Shown here: piece by piece, positions 48,055 to 60,339 of the stretch
How the letters are laid out: every line of letters starts with the position of its first letter
How positions within the stretch are numbered: the stretch's first letter is position 1
NCBI GenBank assembly: GCA_964057225.1
Contig: OZ059895.1
Coordinates: 19,912,688 to 19,976,687 of the forward strand
DNA from: Auanema rhodensis
Taxonomy: Eukaryota > Nematoda > Chromadorea > Rhabditida > Rhabditidae
Length of the DNA: 64,000 bases
Reading direction: 5' to 3'
Position numbers and translations under genes: made by a program
Notes under the pieces: model-generated
What the model saw: the letters and a program-made list of their open reading frames with translations, nothing else
Databases searched by the model: none
Told to the model about the DNA's origin: nothing

Positions 48055-51000
48055 TTGATAAATTATTTTGAAATTTTTCGAAAAAATTTTTGTCAAAATG
48101 TTTTTGGAAGCAATGTTGAGTGTACATGGAAACTCAACATATACTAATGCATCATTTTTCAAACGATCATAACTAATTTTTGTATTAAGCGTTTCTCAAT
48201 GTAGTATAGTGCATTCGATGCGGATTTTTAAGCTGCGTCGATCTGTGTTTTCAGATTTGCGCTAGCTTAAAAATGCACCGAGATATCAACTGATATAAGT
48301 TCACACTTATATCCTCGATTTTCACCCTGAAGAATTAATTTTTTCGTTGAATAACATTGTCCATCGTCTTTGCCTTGAAAAAAGGAATCTAAAAACATCT
48401 ACTTTTTGCTAAATTATTTTGAAATTTTTCGAAAAAATTTTTGTCAAAATGTTTTTGGAAGCAATGTTGAGTGTACATGGAAACTCAACATATACTAATG
48501 CATCATTTTTCAAACGATCATAACTAATTTTTGTATTAAGCGTTTCTCAATGTAGTATAGTGCATTCGATGCGGATTTTTAAGCTGCGTCGATCTGTGTT
48601 TTCAGATTTGCGCTAGCTTAAAAATGCACCGAGATATCAACTGATATAAGTTCACACTTATATCCTCGATTTTCACCCTGAAGAATTAATTTTTTCGTTG
48701 AATAACATTGTCCATCGTCTTTGCCTTGAAAAAAGGAATCTAAAAACATCTACTTTTTGCTAAATTATTTTGAAATTTTTCGAAAAAATTTTTGTCAAAA
48801 TGTTTTTGGAAGCAATGTTGAGTGTACATGGAAACTCAACATACACTAATGCATCATTTTTCAAACGATCATAACTAATTTTTGTATTGAGCGTTTCTCA
48901 ATGTAGTATAGTGCATTCGATGCGGATTTTTAAGCTGCGTCGATCTGTGTTTTCAGATTTGCGCTAGCTTAAAAATGCACCGAGATATCAACTGATATAA
49001 GTTCACACTTATATCCTCGATTTTCACCCTGAAGAATTAATTTTTTCGTTGAATAACATTGTCCATCGTCTTTGCCTTGAAAAAAGGAATCTAAAAACAT
49101 CTACTTTTTGCTAAATTATTTTGAAATTTTTCGAAAAAATTTTTGTCAAAATGTTTTTGGAAGCAATGTTGAGTGTACATGGAAACTCAACATACACTAA
49201 TGCATCATTTTTCAAACGATCATAACTAATTTTTGTATTGAGCGTTTCTCAATGTAGTATAGTGCATTCGATGCGGATTTTTAAGCTGCGTCGATCTGTG
49301 TTTTCAGATTTGCGCTAGCTTAAAAATGCACCGAGATATCAACTGATATAAGTTCACACTTACATCCTCGATTTTCACCCTGAAGAATTAATTTTTTCGT
49401 TGAATAACATTGTCCATCGTCTTTGCCTTGAAAGAAAGAATCTGAAAACATCTACTTTTTGCTAAATTATTTTGAAATTTTTCGAAAAAATTTTTGTCAA
49501 AATGTTTTTGGAAGCAATGTTGAGTGTACATGGAAACTCAACATACACTAATGCATCATTTTTCAAACGATCATAACTAATTTTTGTATTGAGCGTTTCT
49601 CAATGTAGTATAGTGCATTCGATGCGGATTTTTAAGCTGCGTCGATCTGTGTTATCAGATTTGCGCTAGCTTAAAAATGCACCGAGATATCAACTGATAT
49701 ATGTTCACACTTAGATCCTCGATTTTCACCCTGAAGAATTAATTTTTTCGTTGAATAACAATGTCCATCGTCTTTGCCTTGAAAGAAAGAATCTGAAAAC
49801 ATCTACTTTTTGCTAAATTATTTTGAAATTTTTCGAAAAAATTTTTGTCAAAATGTTTTTGGAAGCAATGTTGAGTGTACATGGAAACTCAACATATACT
49901 AATGCATCATTTTTCAAACGATCATAACTAATTTTTGTATTAAGCGTTTCTCAATGTAGTATAGTGCATTCGAAGCGGATTTTTAAGCTGCGTCGATCTG
50001 TGTTTTCAGATTTGCGCTAGCTTAAAAATGCACCGAGATATCAACTGATATAAGTTCACACTTATATCCTCGATTTTCACCCTGAAGAATTAATTTTTTC
50101 GTTGAATAACATTGTCCATCGTCTTTGCCTTGAAAAAAGGAATCTAAAAACATCTACTTTTTGCTAAATTATTTTGAAATTTTTCGAAAAAATTTTTGTC
50201 AAAATGTTTTTGGAAGCAATGTTGAGTGTACATGGAAACTCAACATACACTAATGCATCATTTTTCAAACGATCATAACTAATTTTTGTATTGAGCGTTT
50301 CTCAATGTAGTATAGTGCATTCGATGCGGATTTTTAAGCTGCGTCGATCTGTGTTTTCAGATTTGCGCTAGCTTAAAAATGCACCGAGATATCAACTGAT
50401 ATAAGTTCACACTTACATCCTCGATTTTCACCCTGAAGAATTAATTTTTTCGTTGAATAACATTGTCCATCGTCTTTGCCTTGAAAAAAAGAATCTGAAA
50501 ACATCTACTTTTTGCTAAATTATTTTGAAATTTTTCGAAAAAATTTTTGTCAAAATGTTTTTGGAAGCAATGTTGAGTGTACATGGAAACTCAACATACA
50601 CTAATGCATCATTTTTCAAACGATCATAACTAATTTTTGTATTGAGCGTTTCTCAATGTAGTATAGTGCATTCGATGCGGATTTTTAAGCTGCGTCGATC
50701 TGTGTTTTCAGATTTGCGCTAGCTTAAAAATGCACCGAGATATCAACTGATATAAGTTCACACTTACATCCTCGATTTTCACCCTGAAGAATTAATTTTT
50801 TCGTTGAATAACATTGTCCATCGTCTTTGCCTTGAAAAAAAGAATCTGAAAACATCTACTTTTTGCTAAATTATTTTGAAATTTTTCGAAAAAATTTTTG
50901 TCAAAATGTTTTTGGAAGCAATGTTGAGTGTACATGGAAACTCAACATATACTAATGCATCATTTTTCAAACGATCATAACTAATTTTTGTATTGAGCGT

Positions 51001-51213
51001 TTCTCAATGTAGTATAGTGCATTCGATGCGGATTTTTAAGCTGCGTCGATCTGTGTTATCAGATTTGCGCTAGCTTGAAAATGCACCGAGATATCAACTG
51101 ATATATGTTCACACTTAGATCCTCGATTTTCACCCTGAAGAATTAATTTTTTCGTTGAATAACAATGTCCATCGTCTTTGCCTTGAAAGAAAGAATCTGA
51201 AAACATCTACTTT
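48055..51213 (+). repeat. Region III HOR unit 2, full nine monomers (3,159 bp)
   Basis: Full unit from one 'ttgataaatt' marker to the next. In order the nine copies are: marker P, P, Q ending in 'aaaaaagg', Q ending in 'gaaagaaag', T, P with 'tcgaagcgg' (near 49972), two Q copies ending in 'gaaaaaaag', and a T-like copy with 'catata' and 'cttgaaaatg' (near 51073). The unit at 54724 shows the same order and the same private marks. Confidence 0.9.
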
Positions 51214-52617
51214 TTGATAAATTATTTTGAAATTTTTCGAAAAAATTTTTGTCAAAATGTTTTTGGAAGCAATGTTGAGTGTACATGGAAACTCAACATA
51301 TACTAATGCATCATTTTTCAAACGATCATAACTAATTTTTGTATTAAGCGTTTCTCAATGTAGTATAGTGCATTCGATGCGGATTTTTAAGCTGCGTCGA
51401 TCTGTGTTTTCAGATTTGCGCTAGCTTAAAAATGCACCGAGATATCAACTGATATAAGTTCACACTTATATCCTCGATTTTCACCCTGAAGAATTAATTT
51501 TTTCGTTGAATAACATTGTCCATCGTCTTTGCCTTGAAAAAAGGAATCTAAAAACATCTACTTTTTGCTAAATTATTTTGAAATTTTTCGAAAAAATTTT
51601 TGTCAAAATGTTTTTGGAAGCAATGTTGAGTGTACATGGAAACTCAACATATACTAATGCATCATTTTTCAAACGATCATAACTAATTTTTGTATTAAGC
51701 GTTTCTCAATGTAGTATAGTGCATTCGATGCGGATTTTTAAGCTGCGTCGATCTGTGTTTTCAGATTTGCGCTAGCTTAAAAATGCACCGAGATATCAAC
51801 TGATATAAGTTCACACTTATATCCTCGATTTTCACCCTGAAGAATTAATTTTTTCGTTGAATAACATTGTCCATCGTCTTTGCCTTGAAAAAAGGAATCT
51901 AAAAACATCTACTTTTTGCTAAATTATTTTGAAATTTTTCGAAAAAATTTTTGTCAAAATGTTTTTGGAAGCAATGTTGAGTGTACATGGAAACTCAACA
52001 TACACTAATGCATCATTTTTCAAACGATCATAACTAATTTTTGTATTGAGCGTTTCTCAATGTAGTATAGTGCATTCGATGCGGATTTTTAAGCTGCGTC
52101 GATCTGTGTTTTCAGATTTGCGCTAGCTTAAAAATGCACCGAGATATCAACTGATATAAGTTCACACTTACATCCTCGATTTTCACCCTGAAGAATTAAT
52201 TTTTTCGTTGAATAACATTGTCCATCGTCTTTGCCTTGAAAAAAAGAATCTGAAAACATCTACTTTTTGCTAAATTATTTTGAAATTTTTCGAAAAAATT
52301 TTTGTCAAAATGTTTTTGGAAGCAATGTTGAGTGTACATGGAAACTCAACATATACTAATGCATCATTTTTCAAACGATCATAACTAATTTTTGTATTGA
52401 GCGTTTCTCAATGTAGTATAGTGCATTCGATGCGGATTTTTAAGCTGCGTCGATCTGTGTTATCAGATTTGCGCTAGCTTAAAAATGCACCGAGATATCA
52501 ACTGATATATGTTCACACTTAGATCCTCGATTTTCACCCTGAAGAATTAATTTTTTCGTTGAATAACAATGTCCATCGTCTTTGCCTTGAAAGAAAGAAT
52601 CTGAAAACATCTACTTT
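51214..52617 (+). repeat. Region III HOR unit 3, four monomers (1,404 bp)
   Basis: Shortened derivative: marker P, P, one Q copy ending in 'gaaaaaaag', and the terminal T-like copy. The five middle monomers of the full unit are missing, consistent with unequal exchange between P/Q copies in different register. Confidence 0.85.
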
Positions 52618-53670
52618 TTGATAAATTATTTTGAAATTTTTCGAAAAAATTTTTGTCAAAATGTTTTTGGAAGCAATGTTGAGTGTACATGGAAACTCAA
52701 CATATACTAATGCATCATTTTTCAAACGATCATAACTAATTTTTGTATTAAGCGTTTCTCAATGTAGTATAGTGCATTCGATGCGGATTTTTAAGCTGCG
52801 TCGATCTGTGTTTTCAGATTTGCGCTAGCTTAAAAATGCACCGAGATATCAACTGATATAAGTTCACACTTATATCCTCGATTTTCACCCTGAAGAATTA
52901 ATTTTTTCGTTGAATAACATTGTCCATCGTCTTTGCCTTGAAAAAAGGAATCTAAAAACATCTACTTTTTGCTAAATTATTTTGAAATTTTTCGAAAAAA
53001 TTTTTGTCAAAATGTTTTTGGAAGCAATGTTGAGTGTACATGGAAACTCAACATACACTAATGCATCATTTTTCAAACGATCATAACTAATTTTTGTATT
53101 GAGCGTTTCTCAATGTAGTATAGTGCATTCGATGCGGATTTTTAAGCTGCGTCGATCTGTGTTTTCAGATTTGCGCTAGCTTAAAAATGCACCGAGATAT
53201 CAACTGATATAAGTTCACACTTACATCCTCGATTTTCACCCTGAAGAATTAATTTTTTCGTTGAATAACATTGTCCATCGTCTTTGCCTTGAAAAAAAGA
53301 ATCTGAAAACATCTACTTTTTGCTAAATTATTTTGAAATTTTTCGAAAAAATTTTTGTCAAAATGTTTTTGGAAGCAATGTTGAGTGTACATGGAAACTC
53401 AACATATACTAATGCATCATTTTTCAAACGATCATAACTAATTTTTGTATTGAGCGTTTCTCAATGTAGTATAGTGCATTCGATGCGGATTTTTAAGCTG
53501 CGTCGATCTGTGTTATCAGATTTGCGCTAGCTTAAAAATGCACCGAGATATCAACTGATATATGTTCACACTTAGATCCTCGATTTTCACCCTGAAGAAT
53601 TAATTTTTTCGTTGAATAACAATGTCCATCGTCTTTGCCTTGAAAGAAAGAATCTGAAAACATCTACTTT
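52618..53670 (+). repeat. Region III HOR unit 4, three monomers (1,053 bp)
   Basis: Shortest derivative: marker P, one Q copy ending in 'gaaaaaaag', then the terminal T-like copy with 'catata'. It starts and ends with the same marker monomers as the full unit, so only internal copies are missing. Confidence 0.85.
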
Positions 53671-54723
53671 TTGATAAATTATTTTGAAATTTTTCGAAAA
53701 AATTTTTGTCAAAATGTTTTTGGAAGCAATGTTGAGTGTACATGGAAACTCAACATATACTAATGCATCATTTTTCAAACGATCATAACTAATTTTTGTA
53801 TTAAGCGTTTCTCAATGTAGTATAGTGCATTCGATGCGGATTTTTAAGCTGCGTCGATCTGTGTTTTCAGATTTGCGCTAGCTTAAAAATGCACCGAGAT
53901 ATCAACTGATATAAGTTCACACTTATATCCTCGATTTTCACCCTGAAGAATTAATTTTTTCGTTGAATAACATTGTCCATCGTCTTTGCCTTGAAAAAAG
54001 GAATCTAAAAACATCTACTTTTTGCTAAATTATTTTGAAATTTTTCGAAAAAATTTTTGTCAAAATGTTTTTGGAAGCAATGTTGAGTGTACATGGAAAC
54101 TCAACATATACTAATGCATCATTTTTCAAACGATCATAACTAATTTTTGTATTAAGCGTTTCTCAATGTAGTATAGTGCATTCGATGCGGATTTTTAAGC
54201 TGCGTCGATCTGTGTTTTCAGATTTGCGCTAGCTTAAAAATGCACCGAGATATCAACTGATATAAGTTCACACTTATATCCTCGATTTTCACCCTGAAGA
54301 ATTAATTTTTTCGTTGAATAACATTGTCCATCGTCTTTGCCTTGAAAAAAGGAATCTAAAAACATCTACTTTTTGCTAAATTATTTTGAAATTTTTCGAA
54401 AAAATTTTTGTCAAAATGTTTTTGGAAGCAATGTTGAGTGTACATGGAAACTCAACATACACTAATGCATCATTTTTCAAACGATCATAACTAATTTTTG
54501 TATTGAGCGTTTCTCAATGTAGTATAGTGCATTCGATGCGGATTTTTAAGCTGCGTCGATCTGTGTTTTCAGATTTGCGCTAGCTTAAAAATGCACCGAG
54601 ATATCAACTGATATAAGTTCACACTTATATCCTCGATTTTCACCCTGAAGAATTAATTTTTTCGTTGAATAACATTGTCCATCGTCTTTGCCTTGAAAAA
54701 AGGAATCTAAAAACATCTACTTT
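53671..54723 (+). repeat. Region III HOR unit 5, three monomers (1,053 bp)
   Basis: Marker P, P, Q ending in 'aaaaaagg', and then a new marker copy at once. The T-like terminal monomer is absent, so this unit has lost its right part. It is a different deletion class from unit 4, although the length is equal. Confidence 0.85.
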
Positions 54724-57700
54724 TTGATAAATTATTTTGAAATTTTTCGAAAAAATTTTTGTCAAAATGTTTTTGGAAGCAATGTTGAGTGTACATGGAA
54801 ACTCAACATATACTAATGCATCATTTTTCAAACGATCATAACTAATTTTTGTATTAAGCGTTTCTCAATGTAGTATAGTGCATTCGATGCGGATTTTTAA
54901 GCTGCGTCGATCTGTGTTTTCAGATTTGCGCTAGCTTAAAAATGCACCGAGATATCAACTGATATAAGTTCACACTTATATCCTCGATTTTCACCCTGAA
55001 GAATTAATTTTTTCGTTGAATAACATTGTCCATCGTCTTTGCCTTGAAAAAAGGAATCTAAAAACATCTACTTTTTGCTAAATTATTTTGAAATTTTTCG
55101 AAAAAATTTTTGTCAAAATGTTTTTGGAAGCAATGTTGAGTGTACATGGAAACTCAACATATACTAATGCATCATTTTTCAAACGATCATAACTAATTTT
55201 TGTATTAAGCGTTTCTCAATGTAGTATAGTGCATTCGATGCGGATTTTTAAGCTGCGTCGATCTGTGTTTTCAGATTTGCGCTAGCTTAAAAATGCACCG
55301 AGATATCAACTGATATAAGTTCACACTTATATCCTCGATTTTCACCCTGAAGAATTAATTTTTTCGTTGAATAACATTGTCCATCGTCTTTGCCTTGAAA
55401 AAAGGAATCTAAAAACATCTACTTTTTGCTAAATTATTTTGAAATTTTTCGAAAAAATTTTTGTCAAAATGTTTTTGGAAGCAATGTTGAGTGTACATGG
55501 AAACTCAACATACACTAATGCATCATTTTTCAAACGATCATAACTAATTTTTGTATTGAGCGTTTCTCAATGTAGTATAGTGCATTCGATGCGGATTTTT
55601 AAGCTGCGTCGATCTGTGTTTTCAGATTTGCGCTAGCTTAAAAATGCACCGAGATATCAACTGATATAAGTTCACACTTATATCCTCGATTTTCACCCTG
55701 AAGAATTAATTTTTTCGTTGAATAACATTGTCCATCGTCTTTGCCTTGAAAAAAGGAATCTAAAAACATCTACTTTTTGCTAAATTATTTTGAAATTTTT
55801 CGAAAAAATTTTTGTCAAAATGTTTTTGGAAGCAATGTTGAGTGTACATGGAAACTCAACATACACTAATGCATCATTTTTCAAACGATCATAACTAATT
55901 TTTGTATTGAGCGTTTCTCAATGTAGTATAGTGCATTCGATGCGGATTTTTAAGCTGCGTCGATCTGTGTTTTCAGATTTGCGCTAGCTTAAAAATGCAC
56001 CGAGATATCAACTGATATAAGTTCACACTTACATCCTCGATTTTCACCCTGAAGAATTAATTTTTTCGTTGAATAACATTGTCCATCGTCTTTGCCTTGA
56101 AAGAAAGAATCTGAAAACATCTACTTTTTGCTAAATTATTTTGAAATTTTTCGAAAAAATTTTTGTCAAAATGTTTTTGGAAGCAATGTTGAGTGTACAT
56201 GGAAACTCAACATACACTAATGCATCATTTTTCAAACGATCATAACTAATTTTTGTATTGAGCGTTTCTCAATGTAGTATAGTGCATTCGATGCGGATTT
56301 TTAAGCTGCGTCGATCTGTGTTATCAGATTTGCGCTAGCTTAAAAATGCACCGAGATATCAACTGATATATGTTCACACTTAGATCCTCGATTTTCACCC
56401 TGAAGAATTAATTTTTTCGTTGAATAACAATGTCCATCGTCTTTGCCTTGAAAGAAAGAATCTGAAAACATCTACTTTTTGCTAAATTATTTTGAAATTT
56501 TTCGAAAAAATTTTTGTCAAAATGTTTTTGGAAGCAATGTTGAGTGTACATGGAAACTCAACATATACTAATGCATCATTTTTCAAACGATCATAACTAA
56601 TTTTTGTATTAAGCGTTTCTCAATGTAGTATAGTGCATTCGAAGCGGATTTTTAAGCTGCGTCGATCTGTGTTTTCAGATTTGCGCTAGCTTAAAAATGC
56701 ACCGAGATATCAACTGATATAAGTTCACACTTATATCCTCGATTTTCACCCTGAAGAATTAATTTTTTCGTTGAATAACATTGTCCATCGTCTTTGCCTT
56801 GAAAAAAGGAATCTAAAAACATCTACTTTTTGCTAAATTATTTTGAAATTTTTCGAAAAAATTTTTGTCAAAATGTTTTTGGAAGCAATGTTGAGTGTAC
56901 ATGGAAACTCAACATACACTAATGCATCATTTTTCAAACGATCATAACTAATTTTTGTATTGAGCGTTTCTCAATGTAGTATAGTGCATTCGATGCGGAT
57001 TTTTAAGCTGCGTCGATCTGTGTTTTCAGATTTGCGCTAGCTTAAAAATGCACCGAGATATCAACTGATATAAGTTCACACTTACATCCTCGATTTTCAC
57101 CCTGAAGAATTAATTTTTTCGTTGAATAACATTGTCCATCGTCTTTGCCTTGAAAAAAAGAATCTGAAAACATCTACTTTTTGCTAAATTATTTTGAAAT
57201 TTTTCGAAAAAATTTTTGTCAAAATGTTTTTGGAAGCAATGTTGAGTGTACATGGAAACTCAACATACACTAATGCATCATTTTTCAAACGATCATAACT
57301 AATTTTTGTATTGAGCGTTTCTCAATGTAGTATAGTGCATTCGATGCGGATTTTTAAGCTGCGTCGATCTGTGTTTTCAGATTTGCGCTAGCTTAAAAAT
57401 GCACCGAGATATCAACTGATATAAGTTCACACTTACATCCTCGATTTTCACCCTGAAGAATTAATTTTTTCGTTGAATAACATTGTCCATCGTCTTTGCC
57501 TTGAAAAAAAGAATCTGAAAACATCTACTTTTTGCTAAATTATTTTGAAATTTTTCGAAAAAATTTTTGTCAAAATGTTTTTGGAAGCAATGTTGAGTGT
57601 ACATGGAAACTCAACATATACTAATGCATCATTTTTCAAACGATCATAACTAATTTTTGTATTGAGCGTTTCTCAATGTAGTATAGTGCATTCGATGCGG

Positions 57701-57882
57701 ATTTTTAAGCTGCGTCGATCTGTGTTATCAGATTTGCGCTAGCTTGAAAATGCACCGAGATATCAACTGATATATGTTCACACTTAGATCCTCGATTTTC
57801 ACCCTGAAGAATTAATTTTTTCGTTGAATAACAATGTCCATCGTCTTTGCCTTGAAAGAAAGAATCTGAAAACATCTACTTT
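54724..57882 (+). repeat. Region III HOR unit 6, full nine monomers (3,159 bp)
   Basis: Same order and private marks as unit 2, including 'tcgaagcgg' near 56641 and 'cttgaaaatg' near 57742. The shared class order continues two monomers further, so 48055-51915 and 54724-58584 form an 11-monomer (3,861 bp) duplicate pair at an offset of 6,669 bp. Confidence 0.9.
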
Positions 57883-60339
57883 TTGATAAATTATTTTGAA
57901 ATTTTTCGAAAAAATTTTTGTCAAAATGTTTTTGGAAGCAATGTTGAGTGTACATGGAAACTCAACATATACTAATGCATCATTTTTCAAACGATCATAA
58001 CTAATTTTTGTATTAAGCGTTTCTCAATGTAGTATAGTGCATTCGATGCGGATTTTTAAGCTGCGTCGATCTGTGTTTTCAGATTTGCGCTAGCTTAAAA
58101 ATGCACCGAGATATCAACTGATATAAGTTCACACTTATATCCTCGATTTTCACCCTGAAGAATTAATTTTTTCGTTGAATAACATTGTCCATCGTCTTTG
58201 CCTTGAAAAAAGGAATCTAAAAACATCTACTTTTTGCTAAATTATTTTGAAATTTTTCGAAAAAATTTTTGTCAAAATGTTTTTGGAAGCAATGTTGAGT
58301 GTACATGGAAACTCAACATATACTAATGCATCATTTTTCAAACGATCATAACTAATTTTTGTATTAAGCGTTTCTCAATGTAGTATAGTGCATTCGATGC
58401 GGATTTTTAAGCTGCGTCGATCTGTGTTTTCAGATTTGCGCTAGCTTAAAAATGCACCGAGATATCAACTGATATAAGTTCACACTTATATCCTCGATTT
58501 TCACCCTGAAGAATTAATTTTTTCGTTGAATAACATTGTCCATCGTCTTTGCCTTGAAAAAAGGAATCTAAAAACATCTACTTTTTGCTAAATTATTTTG
58601 AAATTTTTCGAAAAAATTTTTGTCAAAATGTTTTTGGAAGCAATGTTGAGTGTACATGGAAACTCAACATACACTAATGCATCATTTTTCAAACGATCAT
58701 AACTAATTTTTGTATTGAGCGTTTCTCAATGTAGTATAGTGCATTCGATGCGGATTTTTAAGCTGCGTCGATCTGTGTTTTCAGATTTGCGCTAGCTTAA
58801 AAATGCACCGAGATATCAACTGATATAGGTTCACACTTACATCCTCGATTTTCACCCTGAAGAATTAATTTTTTCGTTGAATAACATTGTCCATCGTCTT
58901 TGCCTTGAAAGAAAGAATCTGAAAACATCTACTTTTTGCTAAATTATTTTGAAATTTTTCGAAAAAATTTTTGTCAAAATGTTTTTGGAAGCAATGTTGA
59001 GTGTACATGGAAACTCAACATACACTAATGCATCATTTTTCAAACGATCATAACTAATTTTTGTATTGAGCGTTTCTCAATGTAGTATAGTGCATTCGAT
59101 GCGGATTTTTAAGCTGCGTCGATCTGTGTTATCAGATTTGCGCTAGCTTAAAAATGCACCGAGATATCAACTGATATATGTTCACACTTAGATCCTCGAT
59201 TTTCACCCTGAAGAATTAATTTTTTCGTTGAATAACATTGTCCATCGTCTTTGCCTTGAAAAAAGGAATCTAAAAACATCTACTTTTTGCTAAATTATTT
59301 TGAAATTTTTCGAAAAAATTTTTGTCAAAATGTTTTTGGAAGCAATGTTGAGTGTACATGGAAACTCAACATATACTAATGCATCATTTTTCAAACGATC
59401 ATAACTAATTTTTGTATTAAGCGTTTCTCAATGTAGTATAGTGCATTCGATGCGGATTTTTAAGCTGCGTCGATCTGTGTTTTCAGATTTGCGCTAGCTT
59501 AAAAATGCACCGAGATATCAACTGATATAAGTTCACACTTATATCCTCGATTTTCACCCTGAAGAATTAATTTTTTCGTTGAATAACATTGTCCATCGTC
59601 TTTGCCTTGAAAAAAGGAATCTAAAAACATCTACTTTTTGCTAAATTATTTTGAAATTTTTCGAAAAAATTTTTGTCAAAATGTTTTTGGAAGCAATGTT
59701 GAGTGTACATGGAAACTCAACATACACTAATGCATCATTTTTCAAACGATCATAACTAATTTTTGTATTGAGCGTTTCTCAATGTAGTATAGTGCATTCG
59801 ATGCGGATTTTTAAGCTGCGTCGATCTGTGTTTTCAGATTTGCGCTAGCTTAAAAATGCACCGAGATATCAACTGATATAAGTTCACACTTACATCCTCG
59901 ATTTTCACCCTGAAGAATTAATTTTTTCGTTGAATAACATTGTCCATCGTCTTTGCCTTGAAAAAAAGAATCTGAAAACATCTACTTTTTGCTAAATTAT
60001 TTTGAAATTTTTCGAAAAAATTTTTGTCAAAATGTTTTTGGAAGCAATGTTGAGTGTACATGGAAACTCAACATATACTAATGCATCATTTTTCAAACGA
60101 TCATAACTAATTTTTGTATTGAGCGTTTCTCAATGTAGTATAGTGCATTCGATGCGGATTTTTAAGCTGCGTCGATCTGTGTTATCAGATTTGCGCTAGC
60201 TTAAAAATGCACCGAGATATCAACTGATATATGTTCACACTTAGATCCTCGATTTTCACCCTGAAGAATTAATTTTTTCGTTGAATAACAATGTCCATCG
60301 TCTTTGCCTTGAAAGAAAGAATCTGAAAACATCTACTTT
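57883..60339 (+). repeat. Region III HOR unit 7, seven monomers (2,457 bp)
   Basis: Marker P, P, Q with private 'ataggttcac' (near 58825), a T copy whose right end is P-like ('acattgtcc', 'aaaaaagg'), P, Q, terminal T-like. The third to fifth monomers recur at 61744-62796, an offset of 3,159 bp, equal to one full unit. Confidence 0.8.
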
